Below, one piece after another: positions 1 to 10,460 of a stretch of DNA of 64,000 bases. The notes below the pieces were generated by a model that was not told the origin of the DNA, did no database searches, and was given only the letters and a program-made list of their open reading frames with translations. This stretch comes from Parelaphostrongylus tenuis (Eukaryota; Nematoda; Chromadorea; Rhabditida; Metastrongylidae). The DNA lies in NCBI GenBank assembly GCA_019055375.1, contig JAHQIW010000424.1, forward strand, positions 1 to 64,000, written 5' to 3'. The position numbers and the translations under genes were made by a program. Numbering within the stretch: position 1 is the first letter of the stretch; each line of letters opens with the position of its first letter.

Positions 1-740
1 ATACATACTAAGGGCACATCAAGTTATACCGTAATTTTCTTCGCATATTGCCTTACTCAGCTCTTTGTATTTCAAATCGTCTTATATCCGAAAGGCTATA
101 GCATGTTGAAAAAAGTCCTAGTACCTTTACCCAGGGTGGTGTGGAAGGGCAGTAAAATTGGCCACTGCAAGTGATGTCTCGACAAACACTTTATGCCGTG
201 ATCGCTCACGACCGCGATGCATGCGTAAACTATTTGCAAAAATGGCTGCCTCGTGGCAAGTACCCTCGAGTTCAAAATAAAGCTTAAATTCCATGCTCGA
301 AAGGTTATGCTCTCAGTTTTCTGGAATCGGCAGAGCTTATTGTTCTCAAGAATTGCTCTACGACAATCAAAGAGTCAATGCCCACGTCCTTTGGGGAACA
401 AACAAACTGCGGCAAATAGTCTGCAACATGCAAGAGAATCTCCCGAAACGATTCACTGTTGCTCTTCTCCACAATAGCGCTTAACCTCACATTGCGAACT
501 CGTCTCGCCATATATCGGAGAAACTTAGCTGATCAACGATATCACATCCACTGTATGGAACTGACATTACTCTATCGGATTATCATCTCTTCGCGCTCTG
601 GAGCAGCATTTGAGGTAGAGGAAAATTTGAAGACTACAACCACCATAAAACGAATTGACCACCTTCTTTGATCGCCAGCCTCATTCTTCCAGAGAAAAGA
701 CGTCCAATCATCGCCCAACAAATGCAAGCAAATCACTAAT
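1..740. other. No recognisable gene
   Basis: Only short open frames on both strands with no splice pattern, domain or internal repeat that I can support. Confidence 0.5.
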
Positions 741-744
741 TATG

Positions 745-888
745 ATGGTGGTTATATTGCTGATTAGTTGTTTTTTTTTAGATGAACAAGAATTATATTG
801 GGAAATGTGTCGAAATGTGAAAGAAATTATGGGCCAACCTGATATAGAACTCGTGATCATACTGTTGAATAATGATTTGTTCAAATAA
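745..888 (+). CDS. Possible small secreted peptide (weak)
   Basis: I do not recognise this frame. From the ATG at 745 it reads a hydrophobic start (MMVVILLISCFFL) followed by an acidic and aliphatic 35-residue tail with one further cysteine, ending at TAA 886-888, so it would resemble a short signal peptide plus a small mature peptide. A longer start at 655 is in frame but adds a polar stretch in front of the hydrophobic run. A pyrimidine tract ending in TAG at about 780 could instead be a splice acceptor. No paralogue was seen in the window and the length is within chance for AT-rich DNA. Confidence 0.15.
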   Translation: MVVILLISCFFLDEQELYWEMCRNVKEIMGQPDIELVIILLNNDLFK

Positions 889-954
889 ATAGTAACTGAA
901 TCATAAAAGTGTTGAAATGCGAAGGAATTCGTGGGAGAACCTAAAACATCCATA

Positions 955-1153
955 AATACATGTGCACCTACACATACATGCATACATACACTACATACAT
1001 ACATACATACATGCATACATGCATACATACATACAACACATACATACATACATACAGACAGACACATGCATACTTGCATGCATACATACATACATGCATA
1101 CATGCATACATACATACAGCATGCATATGTACATACGTACATGTATACATATT
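955..1153. repeat. CATA-type microsatellite with CATG variants
   Basis: About 200 bp of tandem ACAT/CATA tetranucleotides broken by CATG, CAGA and CACC units. Long frames made of His-Thr-Tyr-Ile or Met-Tyr-Val-Cys repeats across it are products of the repeat, not genes. Confidence 0.95.
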
Positions 1154-1155
1154 AA

Positions 1156-1475
1156 GCAGGTCTGGAAGAAAGTTCAGGGGTTTTGTCAAAAAATTGAAAG
1201 TTTATGCATAAATCTCAAACAAAAACAAAAGAAGCTATTCTTCGAAATAATGGCCATCGTCTTCTACGAATTTCTCCCATCAGTCCGCCAAGTTTCGGAT
1301 CTTGTCAACGTGCGTCCTGCTATTACCCATACGTACGCTCGTTTATACAAATGCTCAATCAAGAACTCTTAACATGCTTCTTCGATGAAGTTATCGAAAG
1401 ATTCAAATCCGCGACCCTTCAAAAAGTGTTACAATGATCGGAAAAGGCCCAAGTCGGACGGATTGCGCGTGATCT
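1156..1475 (-). mobile_element. mariner transposase C-terminal relic
   Basis: Read on the minus strand, about 1470 to 1247 shows the end of a mariner transposase. There is a degraded SDLGLFRSL segment (family: SDYHLFRSLQ, carrying the third catalytic Asp), then HFLKGRGFESFDNF, and after a frameshift WEKFVEDDGHYFEE followed by a stop, the usual mariner C-terminus. Internal stops and a frameshift show it is dead. The N-terminal two thirds, with the first two catalytic aspartates, are absent. No terminal repeat was confirmed. Confidence 0.7.
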
Positions 1476-1739
1476 GGTCGAGCTATTGATAGCTTCGAAA
1501 AACTGATTGATTGTATTCGATTAATCAAATTGTATCGATTCTGCATGAGTTGTCGCGGAGTAAACTGTAGAAGTATACCTGGTCACCTCATCTCATGATG
1601 GTCGGAGGAGTTTGCCGCACATGTAAAATACACGAAAGGTCTGCAATTAGGTCGACGTGTATTCGATTCATATAAGCAAATGGAAATATATCGTTGGAAC
1701 TAATGAATTTTGGTTAAGCCGAACCGAAACCATTGTTTA

Positions 1740-3058
1740 ACCCCTAAGGGATGACGTGAACCACGTGAGGTACACGATTATATGACGGCCTTTCTCGCTG
1801 CAAAAAGCTTTCACTCAAACATTTGATAATCATTCGAGGTCTTAATCTCTGCAATTTCAATACTACGTTCAACTTCTAGAAAAGCTTCTTCGTTACTTTG
1901 CAACAGTAAGATTAAAATTATGTTTCATCCTCGATTTTCTTCTATACGGCTCTTCAATGAAGATTTTATTAGTCGTTAGATAGTCGAAATCTCGAAAATT
2001 TTGGCAATGTAAATGGTTTTTTGGAAGCTCATCATAGGACGCTGTATGAGCAAAAAGAAGATCACATTTCACGCTCGAAATGATACCCTCTACTTGGACG
2101 TCATAGGCGATTTATTGGTAATTATAGGTGAAGTTTATGAGTTAGAGGTGTTTGATCGTTGCATAGAAGATGAACACCACTAATGAACCTTTCACAACGG
2201 TTTTTTTGATGTAAAGAAAATTTTTTTTACTCTTGAAATCCTTCGTTTTAGCGGTAATACCACGTCATTGTAAAAAAAATAAACTGACTTTCAACCACTA
2301 CTGTACATTTGTATAGCCTGTCCTGCAAGGACGTAGCTTGAAAGCTCATCTTTTACAACTAAAGCATTTCTAATAGATGTCTATGTGGAGGTAATTCTAA
2401 TATCTAGTTAAAGTGTAGGAAGAGTGCGCGTTCATCATTTCGTATGATACATTACCTCTATTATCAGCACCCATATTCAAAAAACGTATTTCTCGCTTTA
2501 CAAAGACATTTTAGTAGTTATTCGATAGCTTAAATCTTGAAAAATTGAAAGGTGTACTTTTTTCTGGAATGTCTGTGTATTACACTGTGACAGGTAGAAG
2601 AATGTGTTGTTTAACGCTTGAGCATCTTTCGATCTCATCAATCTTTTCCTCAAAAAATTTAGCAGTTCCTCGATAACGCAAATCTCGGTGAATTAATTAA
2701 TGTTCTTGGTTTTCCAGAAAATCTTTTGTTGCGCTGCGACACTGAAATCGAGACTGTATTTCACATGCGGCGCGTATACCTTCCATCGGTATGTGCATCT
2801 ATGCAGCATTGGCATCAAGCCGTCGCCGTTCAATAACCAATCAATTGCTCAAATATCGAAGATCTCAATGGTGCGCTTGCCTTTAAAAACAATTCTCTTT
2901 GCGAAGCTGCAGCAACAAGAATAGAAATGTGTTTTTTGTCTTTTTTGCCTATTTCTTTGCCTATATTATGCCACGTCTGAAGTATTTTTGCTAAATACGG
3001 CTTTTCTCTTAGGCTTTCACACCTGTTCAATAGCGCAAATCTTCAAAAATTCAAGGAC
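1740..3058. repeat. Dispersed repeat field R, copy 1
   Basis: This stretch consists of variants of one motif: a short run like CAAATCTCGACAATTTCAA, then a T-rich segment, then a GTAGCA block and an AAATTATATTTCAC block, recurring every 150-250 bp. The whole interval aligns in order with 45.49-46.9 kb (for example the shared block near 2090-2120 and 45820-45850). Its left edge carries a short scrap of the class B1 hammerhead element found at 45.4 kb. No coding potential is conserved between the copies. Confidence 0.65.
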
Positions 3059-3111
3059 ATGCATAGTTATTTGAGCCAACTTCCATGTGGTCTGCTAAGG
3101 GCTCTTGTACA

Positions 3112-3154
3112 GCCCGATACACGTGTTTCGTCTTTACAGACTCGTCAGTCGGGC
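3112..3154 (-). ncRNA. Type I hammerhead ribozyme, intact
   Basis: On the minus strand the core is CUGACGAG, stem II GUC/GAC with a 6-nt loop, then CGAAAC, a 3-bp stem III (ACA/UGU around CG) and cleavage after GUA. Stem I is GCCCGA/UCGGGC. Beyond a 7-nt internal loop, a distal stem I helix (GGUUC/GAGCC) continues to about 3100-3160. All invariant core bases are present, so in vitro activity is expected, though the very short stem III may favour a dimeric fold. Confidence 0.85.
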
Positions 3155-3405
3155 AGAACCAGTCGTCTTACGACATCTTTATAGTCAGTTCTCTCGGGAG
3201 CTCTGCTCCCTTACGTAGAGTTATCGAAGACGAACGTTTTACACTCTATGTCAAGCGGAATTCTCACCTAACACTTTGGCTGGTATCTTTATCATATTAT
3301 ACCTTTATTTCGAGTTCTTTATTGAGACCACGCTCAAATTTCAATAGATCCTTTCATTATTATTTGAGCCAACTTGTCATGTGGTCTGGTAAGGACTCTT
3401 GTACA

Positions 3406-3435
3406 GCCCGATACACGTGTTTCGTCCTTACAGAC
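3406..3435 (-). ncRNA. Truncated hammerhead ribozyme
   Basis: This has the same 3' half as the copy at 3112-3154 (stem II 3' strand, CGAAAC, stem III, cleavage site, UCGGGC). It is cut off before the CUGACGAG strand by a join to an inverted 3' end. It cannot self-cleave alone. Confidence 0.75.
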
Positions 3436-3490
3436 AGGATCTATTACAATTTGAGCGTGGTCTCAATAAAGCACTCGAAGTAAAGGTATG

Positions 3491-4261
3491 ATATGCATAG
3501 TTTTTGAGAGAGACTTCATAGTTCATCGTTACAGCTAAACGAATATTGAGTTTTACACTCGGCGGCGGCGCACCGTAAGCCACATCTAAGTTGCGTTTCG
3601 CGATCGATACGGCTCCGAGTGAGTAACTCAATAACCTTTTAGCTGTAAAGCTGTAACAACACGTCAAATGTCCTCCTCAAAAACCAAGCTTATCATTGTG
3701 ATCGCTGAGACTTGTGCCATTGAATGGCTGTTGAAAGTCTGAAAGAAAATGTCTATTGTCGTTTTTGGTCATTCGGAAGCTCAAGTCTCTGCCTTCAGCA
3801 ATATGTCGCCGATTTTTTAAAACACCCCTTTATAACACTGTAGCATCCAGAAAAATGTTTTATTTCTCACTCACATTTCGCCTTCATTTTTGCCACGCCT
3901 ATAAATCGCCGGAAGTATAAGAAGCATGTTAGCGTGTACAGAATTTTCCGCTGTGTCATAATCACGCTTTTTTATGCAATATTTCTGTCAATGCGTTAAA
4001 AAATCCGCAATAGAATTACAATAGTAGCCGCTGCTTTAACGAATGATGTGGTAGATCACTGTCGAGTTACGCTGTAGATCAGGCGATTGTCTTACTAACA
4101 AGTCGTCGCTGTGATTTCCCTTTGTCGTACTCATCAGACTATCTTACTAACAAGTTGTTGCTGTTACTTTCCTCCACATTTTACTAAGCTATGAACCTTT
4201 TCTCAAAAAAAGCCAAGCCATCCATCCCACCCAAAAAAATCCATCCATCCTATTTAAAAAT
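3491..4261. other. No gene recognised
   Basis: AT-rich sequence with short scraps related to repeat field R near 3530-3660 and simple CCATCC runs near 4210-4250. Nothing else supportable. Confidence 0.4.
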
Positions 4262-4475
4262 AACTAAGCTATCCATTCCTCTGAGGTTGGTAAATTAGTA
4301 CCCTACTGGTCTCAGACTTGTCTGTTAGGATATACAGCACTGCCACGGTTTAGCGGGAGGCCACCGTGAGTCATTGGAAAGGTAGGTTATGCATTCAGTC
4401 ATCTTAGACGAAGTTAAAAATTGAAAAACGAATGCATGGCGCATCCCTTAAGGATTTATCACCGTCGAAAGCTTT
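4262..4475 (+). mobile_element. SINE family S1, 5'-truncated copy
   Basis: It matches the body of the S1 copies at 20687, 53155 and 56403: a GGTTGGTAAATT block, TTGTCTG.TAGGATA, GGGAGGCCACCGTGAGTCATT, then GAATGCATGGCGCATC and an AAGGATTTATCA end. The tRNA-like head is missing here. Confidence 0.7.
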
Positions 4476-4639
4476 ATTCTTTTTTTATGAACCTTTTCAG
4501 CGACTTTATTTACTGGCTAACTCACGGAGCGGGAGGGGAGGGGGATTGCGCTTGAAATATTGTCATTCAATTGGAGATTTTTTGTTAACACATCGACAGC
4601 AACTTCAGATAGAAACGTAGATCCTGATGCTACAATAAT

Positions 4640-4740
4640 TATGTGGAGTAGTGCAACGGTTAGCATACGCTCCCGGAAAGAGTGAGATCTGGGTTCGAAT
4701 TTCGGCTGACGCAAACGTTTTTGCACAGTACTCCACATAT
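4640..4740 (+). repeat. tRNA-like sequence inside an inverted repeat
   Basis: Between 4645 and 4715 the sequence has a tRNA-like A box (TAGTGCAACGGTTAGCATA) and B box (GGGTTCGAATTTC), followed by a T run near 4717 that could stop Pol III. It is bracketed by an imperfect inverted repeat of about 18 bp (TATGTGGAGTAGTGCA against TGCACAGTACTCCACATA). No convincing acceptor stem or anticodon was found, so it is called tRNA-derived rather than a tRNA gene. Confidence 0.5.
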
Positions 4741-4959
4741 TGGGTATACTACAAGATCATACCACTGCAAGTGGCAGTCAAAATAGAAAGAATTTAGAGC
4801 TACAATAATTGTCTACACCCTGATATACTTTATTCGTGCTTCCAGCAATTTATAGCCAGCGGGGTAAAAATGAAGGCGAAGGGCAATTAAGAAACGAAAC
4901 CTTATTCCGTATGCTACAGCGATATAAAAGGGTGGTTTGAAAGAGCAGCAACAAAGAGT

Positions 4960-5290
4960 TGTAGCTAGAAACTGAGCTTTCTGATGATTACTAACACTTC
5001 TGTTGAAAGGTCCTCACCACCGAATGAGATCGACTTTCACAATTTCTCGCCGTCTAAGATATTAGTACCGGAATTTTTGTTTCACCATTACAGTATAGTG
5101 TAAAAACCAATTATTAAAAAAACACACCTTTCACATTCTCAATATTCAAGCCGCCGGATAATTGCTAAAACCTCAGAATGGAATGAAAAAAAACCTTTTA
5201 TGAGTGCGGATAGGGAAAAGCACCGAGAATACTTCTCTGGAGACATATATTACTGACCAATAGTTTGCATAATGCGATGTTCTAAGTCTT
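4960..5290. repeat. Repeat field R fragment with class B stub
   Basis: Aligns with 46.84-47.01 kb up to the point where that locus enters its hammerhead. Here the sequence diverges at about 5266, leaving at most a decayed CUGAC-like remnant. Confidence 0.5.
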
Positions 5291-5978
5291 TAATTCAAAC
5301 ACTGTTGTCCCTCACAGCTCAAATTTCTCCAGCTATCCATAAGTACTCAATCTTTTCTGACGCACACCGACTCTGAATAATTGAAAATGAACGAATGATT
5401 GATATAACTTAGTTACAGTGAGTTTTCGACGTACAGGTATAGGATACAGCATGCATGATAATTTCAAATAAATTACTAGCTGTTCTCCAATTTTTATTTG
5501 TTATGATGACTCATGGTACTTATATAAAACTATGGAGGAGCAACTAAAGATGTTCTTTGCAATCGCCTTTGTAGAACGCAATCCATTTGAATGAATGCTA
5601 AATTCACTACAATTGCGTAGTAGACGAACGTTTTTCTCTACAGAAGACACGTATAACTAAACCAAAAGCATATGAAGTGAATAGAGGTTTTGTATCAAAA
5701 TAAGACAAGAAATCCAAAATTTTTTGCCAAACGAAGAAGAAAACCTAAATCAAGCAACGAAAATCGCGCAAATCTTTAGGAACTCATCGATTTCTATAAC
5801 CGCCCGTTAGGGGTTAACGATTACCCTAGTGTTGAACCTTAGAGGGACAAAGGGCTTGGTGAAGCCTGGGTGTGAAATCAAACCGACACATGGTCCGCAT
5901 GATTTTATTTTGACTACTTGGCATTACTTCTCAAATTACTGAACCAGCATAAGGTTTCTCTTTATTTGACCGCTTCTG
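5291..5978. other. No gene recognised
   Basis: AT-rich; no coding or repeat signal beyond short A/T runs. Confidence 0.4.
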
Positions 5979-6137
5979 GCGGTGGTATGACATTGTAGAT
6001 GTACACTGTGATGTAGAGTGATGTGCAAAACTTCCGTGCCCGACGGAACTCGAACTCGCACCTCACTTTATCCGGAAAACTCGTGCTTTAATTCGTTATA
6101 CTACTGACGCCCGTTCTGCTCACCACTCTTTCTACGC
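5979..6137 (-). mobile_element. tRNA-derived SINE family S3, copy 1
   Basis: On the minus strand a tRNA-like head (TAGTATAACGAATTAAAGC, then B box AGTTCGAGTTCC) is followed by a tail with TTTTGCACATCACTCTACATC. The arrangement is shared with the copy at 6273-6446. Confidence 0.6.
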
Positions 6138-6272
6138 TATAACGCATTTATTTGTCAGCAAGCAACCGTCAGTGGTTAGGACCTGGTGGATGGTATCGAC
6201 ATTGAATCAGTCACGCTGACAGATATTGAGTATTGGATGGACAAATAGAATGGTTTTTTATATAGCCCTTAT

Positions 6273-6446
6273 AGTGGTGGTATGATGTTACAGATATTCC
6301 CTGTGATGCAGAGTTATGTGCAAAACTTCCTCACCAGGCGGGAATTGAATCCGTTTTTTACTCTATCCTGTACTGGGAGCTCTAACCTCGTTGCACTATC
6401 AACGCCCGTTTTGAGCACTGCTTTGCGCATCACTCTACATCTCTGG
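6273..6446 (-). mobile_element. tRNA-derived SINE family S3, copy 2
   Basis: The minus strand has a good A box (TAGTGCAACGAGGTTAGAGC) and B box (GGATTCAATTCCCGCC) about 35 nt apart, then the same tail as copy 1, ending near a GTATGATGTTACAG-type block. Two same-strand copies only 135 bp apart suggest local duplication. Confidence 0.6.
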
Positions 6447-8053
6447 ATGTAAGATCAGATTATTTCACAACTTTCATTCGGCTGACGTTGCGATCTCTTC
6501 GTCTTGCTCAAAGGCGGCTTGATCGGAATGACAGAAACTCCTGAAATCGCCATACAAGCTCGAGAGGATAATAGTTCTGCTGCACAAATCAAATCTTCTT
6601 TCGTGAACCACCGCTAGAAAGGTTTTCGCACTTGAAAATGGCCTTCAAGCAAGACGTTTTTTTAAGCTAATGACATCCACTTTCATGTCTCTATGCTGAT
6701 AATAACGGTGCGTGAACAGCGTAGAAGAAATAATGTGAACATTGTGCTCTAACCAATTTCAGGATCTGAAAAGAGACGCAGAAACGTTGGCTGAGTAAGA
6801 GTCGTTTTAGACCCTCGTGTTCGCTTGATTATCTAAGAAAAGACTAGTCCATTCATTTCGAGGTCAAGTTATAGCCAATTATGTAAGATAGATAACATAT
6901 GTTCCACACTAGATTGATACTTTCAAAATAATAAGTTTTATGCGTTCACATTTTACCCAAGAACACTGTCCACAATCCGGCTCCTTCACTGAAAAAGCGT
7001 CTTCATTAGCTGTATGTGCCCTGACTCCACACATGGTCGATTTGCCGATTCCATCCTACAGGCTTGATGAGCATTCGCTCTCCACGGGCTTCAGCCTTAA
7101 TAATAAGTCATTAAAAAGCAGATATGCATTCAGCATCTTCTAAATTGGTTGCGGTATCTAAGAAAGTTGAAATTTTTGGGAATAAAACGTCATTTTTTGT
7201 ACATTAATGTGGAGCTTATGCCCTATTCATAACAGCCCACTGCAACGTCGATAGTACAAACCGTCTTAACTAGTTCTTCCCACGTCTCGATATCACTTGG
7301 CACTTCACTTTGATTCTGGGATCCGTTCGCTCGGCATTTCACTTATATAAGCTCTTCTTTCACAAGTGGGAAAATTCTCCTCGCCTGTATCGGTATTACA
7401 CTGATTTTTCTGAGTCAGCTGCTCAGAAACAGTCGTTCACGTTCATCTTTTGTTATGTTGTGAAGTCATTCATCAATCGTTTTTGTGTACGAAACTGTCT
7501 TTGATTTATTTGTTGCTATTTTCGTGGTTTTCATTTTCTGGAGGATTTCTACGGTTGTAGAGTAGTCACACATGCCATTTGCCACAGTGGAACAGATTGA
7601 ATATTATTCGGTCCCTAGTTCCTCCAATGACTGTGAAATCTGATTTCCAATGACTGATTTTTTGTTAAAAAACTTGTAGTTAAGATTAACCTAAGCTGTT
7701 TTGAGAAAGATAAAATTTGGAGATGATTGACGAGCTTATCAATGAATCTGCTGTCCTTATACGAATGGCAGGAATTTTCATAATGTAAAAAATATGATTT
7801 TGCACATCCAATGAGTAAAATGCTCTCCATATGTTGACAACAATGCATGTTAACGAAAACAACACCTTTCTTCAATGTGTAATCAACAGTATGACGGTAT
7901 GATGGCGTTGAACATCGTTGATTCTAATGAAAAGTTGAGACTTACAGGTCTTTATTTGGAAGCTTAAGTTGTATTGTTTCAGCAAGACGAAAATCTGATT
8001 ATCTGGCTCCCTAACGTTAACACTCTTATTTTGAGCACCGAAATATTTGAGCA
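6447..8053. other. No gene recognised
   Basis: Contains scattered short frames, including two minus-strand frames that overlap by four bases at 7872-7875. Nothing resembles a known family or repeats elsewhere in the window. Confidence 0.4.
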
Positions 8054-8380
8054 ATGTGGTTTTTGTCCATAAGGCCGATTTTTGTAATTCTTTTTGCTCT
8101 TGGTGTAGAATTCGCTCAAAGATTCCTAACATTTCAATCCTGTACTTATTTACAGATGAAGAAATATTGTGTAGAAATTATGTGCATCAAAAGTACAAAT
8201 ATAACTCCGCCGTTTCTATTCTGCTGTAATAATAGCAAAAGTAACGATATGCAGATTTTTTTTATTCGAAAGTGCGTCAAAAACGCTTTTTGCTCGTATG
8301 TTTCTTATGTACAAAATATTTCATGTGGAATATTCTATAAGACTTTTAAGATAACGACTTTTGTCTCGAAAAACGCCTAG
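8054..8380 (+). CDS. Candidate secreted cysteine-rich protein, single exon
   Basis: A 108-residue frame begins MWFLSIRPIFVILFALGVEF, a good signal peptide shape with likely cleavage after about residue 21. The mature part holds about ten cysteines, including a CC pair, spread through residues 30-95. I recognise no domain; the spacing does not match ShKT. A TTTACAG just before an ATG at about 8156 could instead be a splice acceptor. It lies on the far side of a mariner relic from the rest of the accessory genes. It may be real, because secreted Cys-rich orphans are common in parasitic nematodes, but codon bias gives no support. Confidence 0.3.
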   Translation: MWFLSIRPIFVILFALGVEFAQRFLTFQSCTYLQMKKYCVEIMCIKSTNITPPFLFCCNNSKSNDMQIFFIRKCVKNAFCSYVSYVQNISCGIFYKTFKITTFVSKNA

Positions 8381-8439
8381 TCTCCAGATTAGCCAATTTA
8401 TATTCTATATTTCGTAATTTCAAGTAATAACTTGAATGT

Positions 8440-8870
8440 ATAATGTCGCGAGAGTGATTTGCGTACGATGGAAACCCCTAAATTCTTCCACCTCAGCTGT
8501 TATTATAACGGTTTCGATTGGTTTCGCAACATGGAGTCGAGCATTATCCCCTAACAAAATTGTGAAGTTTGTGCCGTTTTAGCTTTTTAATATGATTTTT
8601 GCAATGACGAGATTCATGACCTTGGAAGCTTTCATTTGCGCATTTTCTTGGGAACTTTTGATATACAACTTGCCTGTATTTGCTATAAGATGGAGCTCGT
8701 TCGAAGCCTCATTGATCTTATGCCGCGCCGTATTTCTAGCATTTTCCTCTATGCTCTATTCGTGCATAAGTAGCAAGTAAATTTCTTCCCCTCGACGGCT
8801 CCATCTTGAGGCAAGCTGTGCACGGAAATGTTTGCAAGAAAATGCGCAGTTGAGCATTACTAAAATCAAG
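8440..8870 (-). mobile_element. Decayed mariner-like transposase fragment with foldback
   Basis: On the minus strand near 8570-8500 a frame reads LLGDNARLHVAKPIETV, matching the mariner HDNARPHVAK block with the second catalytic Asp. It ends about 34 residues later in FPSYANHSRD, a plausible decayed version of HPPYSPDLAPSD. Upstream, 8780-8590 could be the preceding domain with stops. The segment 8636-8707 is also found inverted at 8793-8862, so part of the relic has been duplicated as a foldback. Confidence 0.4.
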
Positions 8871-10039
8871 TTATTTAATTCCATTGGTTACAAATACGCA
8901 TGGATTACAAAGCGTTTTTAATATACTTTCAAACAAAAGGAATTTGAATATCTTTTTTTCTGCTATTATTAGAGCAAAAAAAAAAAAACGACGGAGTTAG
9001 ATTTGTACATTTAATACTATTGGAGCCATAGAGCATTGTCTGCTGAATAGTGTAATCTTCTCAAATCCTGAGATATCCTGGCGATCAGAGGATGACGAGA
9101 GTTGTTTGAATACTAGCTTTCGCTCTATTCGGGTGTCTCCTCGAAGAAAAAGATCTTGGATGTACGACACTCAATGCTTTCTAAATCTTTTCGCTTGTTG
9201 TAGGTAGGTTGTAGGCAGTTGCTGCAAGCTCAAGCATCAGAACTAATGAAGTATCTGTCTATTCCAAAGTTGTAACTGATCAATCGTTATCACTTTAACT
9301 TTTTAATTTCACCAGCTTCAGCTGGTCACTCAGCATAAGAACAGCTGTGCAAAAGCTACACTTTTGTGCACGCAGATTTATTTAGATCAGTTTACAAACA
9401 TGATGCCGTTTCTTCTCATCAAAGCGTTCCTGGCCTTGTTTCTGATTCACTATTAGTTACAAAGAGTTCCCTCGTTCGCCAGCACGCATCGCCAAAGCTT
9501 TCTGGGCTCATCTCGATTGATTGAAGGAACAAGAAAAATTCAATTTATTGTACAAGCATAGCATAATGAGTGAACGCCCACACACCTATAACGAAAACTG
9601 CCTTTGGAAAACTGTTGGAAGATTTTGTTCACCGTGCTACATAGTCTTGCTGTGACATATGGATTTGACTCCATCTTATTCAGCACTCCGTTGCGGGTAA
9701 ATCAGTTCAACTAGAATTCAGAACATATTACCGTTTTTTGTGAACATTTTTAATTCTCTAGAACCAACGCGTTTTCTGCTCGAACCTATAAATTGAATGG
9801 CTATTCAACAGCGTAATTTTCAAGATTATCAATGATGGAATTCATTTTTTGGAGAATCTTCATGAATGTGCTGTTGCAGTAAAAATGAATTATGTTATAC
9901 ACCCAGCGCATTGTGACGTATTTTTTGGTGGATAGGACCATTTTCTTCAACTTTTGGTGAAAATGCGATGGCTTGAATCTCAAAGACTAAAGTTGTGTAC
10001 TTGCTTCTTGAAAGTACTTCTTCGTGCTCTCTAGCAGCC
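8871..10039. other. No clear gene; possible further mariner scrap
   Basis: A minus-strand frame at 9983-9801 contains HQKLKKM and WVYNIIHFYC, faintly like the mariner HPKKVM..W.GVIHY segment. It would belong upstream of the 8.5 kb fragment if one element was split. Otherwise nothing was found. Confidence 0.25.
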
Positions 10040-10460
10040 AATAGAAGATAGCGTTTGGCACTCGGAACACATTCCTTGTCGGCAAGGTGTGTGAGTAGCT
10101 GTGTATCTATCGTGGAGTTGATTAATCACGTGCCGCAATTAACGGTGGCGTGCAAATTTTTGTTATCAAATTTGGGGCTTGATTTCCTTTTGTAAAAGCT
10201 CTAAAACGTACGGTTGTGATACTCCAGATTTTCCTCTACACGTTCAAAAGCTCTTGCATAGACTTGGGCTGCTAGCCTAAGGCTAGCCTAGTAGCGTGCT
10301 TATCTGGAAATTTAGTAAAAATAAAGATCCTAAGCTTACAGAACGGCACAAAAAGTTACAAATAAATCTAGAGTCTCCATAAAAAGAGATTAATGTGTAA
10401 TGAACAGCAGACACGCGCAATAATGCGCTGAGGTAAAACATGATTTTATTTATACCGCGA
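10040..10460. repeat. Dispersed repeat D1, copy 1
   Basis: Aligns with 23.72-24.14 kb. Shared blocks include TTATCAAATTT, GTGATACTCC.GATTT.CCTCTACACG and AAGCTTA.AGAACG. Non-coding. Confidence 0.55.

Larger units (their letters stand above)
3062..3490 (-). mobile_element. Class A hammerhead element, direct dimer plus inverted 3' end
   Basis: Sense is the minus strand. It holds one complete unit with an intact hammerhead (3112-3154) preceded by a partial unit whose hammerhead is cut at 3435. The two cleavage sites (3411/3412 and 3117/3118) are 294 nt apart, so one monomer is 294 nt. From 3436 to 3490 an inverted piece of the element's 3' end follows, so the locus is also partly head-to-head. 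The 3' end carries AATAAA-like runs. No open frame of note. This is the organisation described for retrozymes: non-autonomous, ribozyme-bearing, dimeric retroelements. Confidence 0.75.

Noticed and set aside
931..1155. Several long frames on both strands over the microsatellite near 1 kb
   Set aside because: They encode tetranucleotide-derived His/Thr/Tyr/Met repeats and are products of the CATA repeat.
7050..7090. CTTGATGAG near 7.06 kb as a hammerhead core
   Set aside because: No GAAA strand or stems at the needed distance.
7615..8132. Two minus-strand frames overlapping by ATGA at 7872-7875, like an operon
   Set aside because: The genome is eukaryotic and neither product has a domain or signal; the overlap is probably chance.
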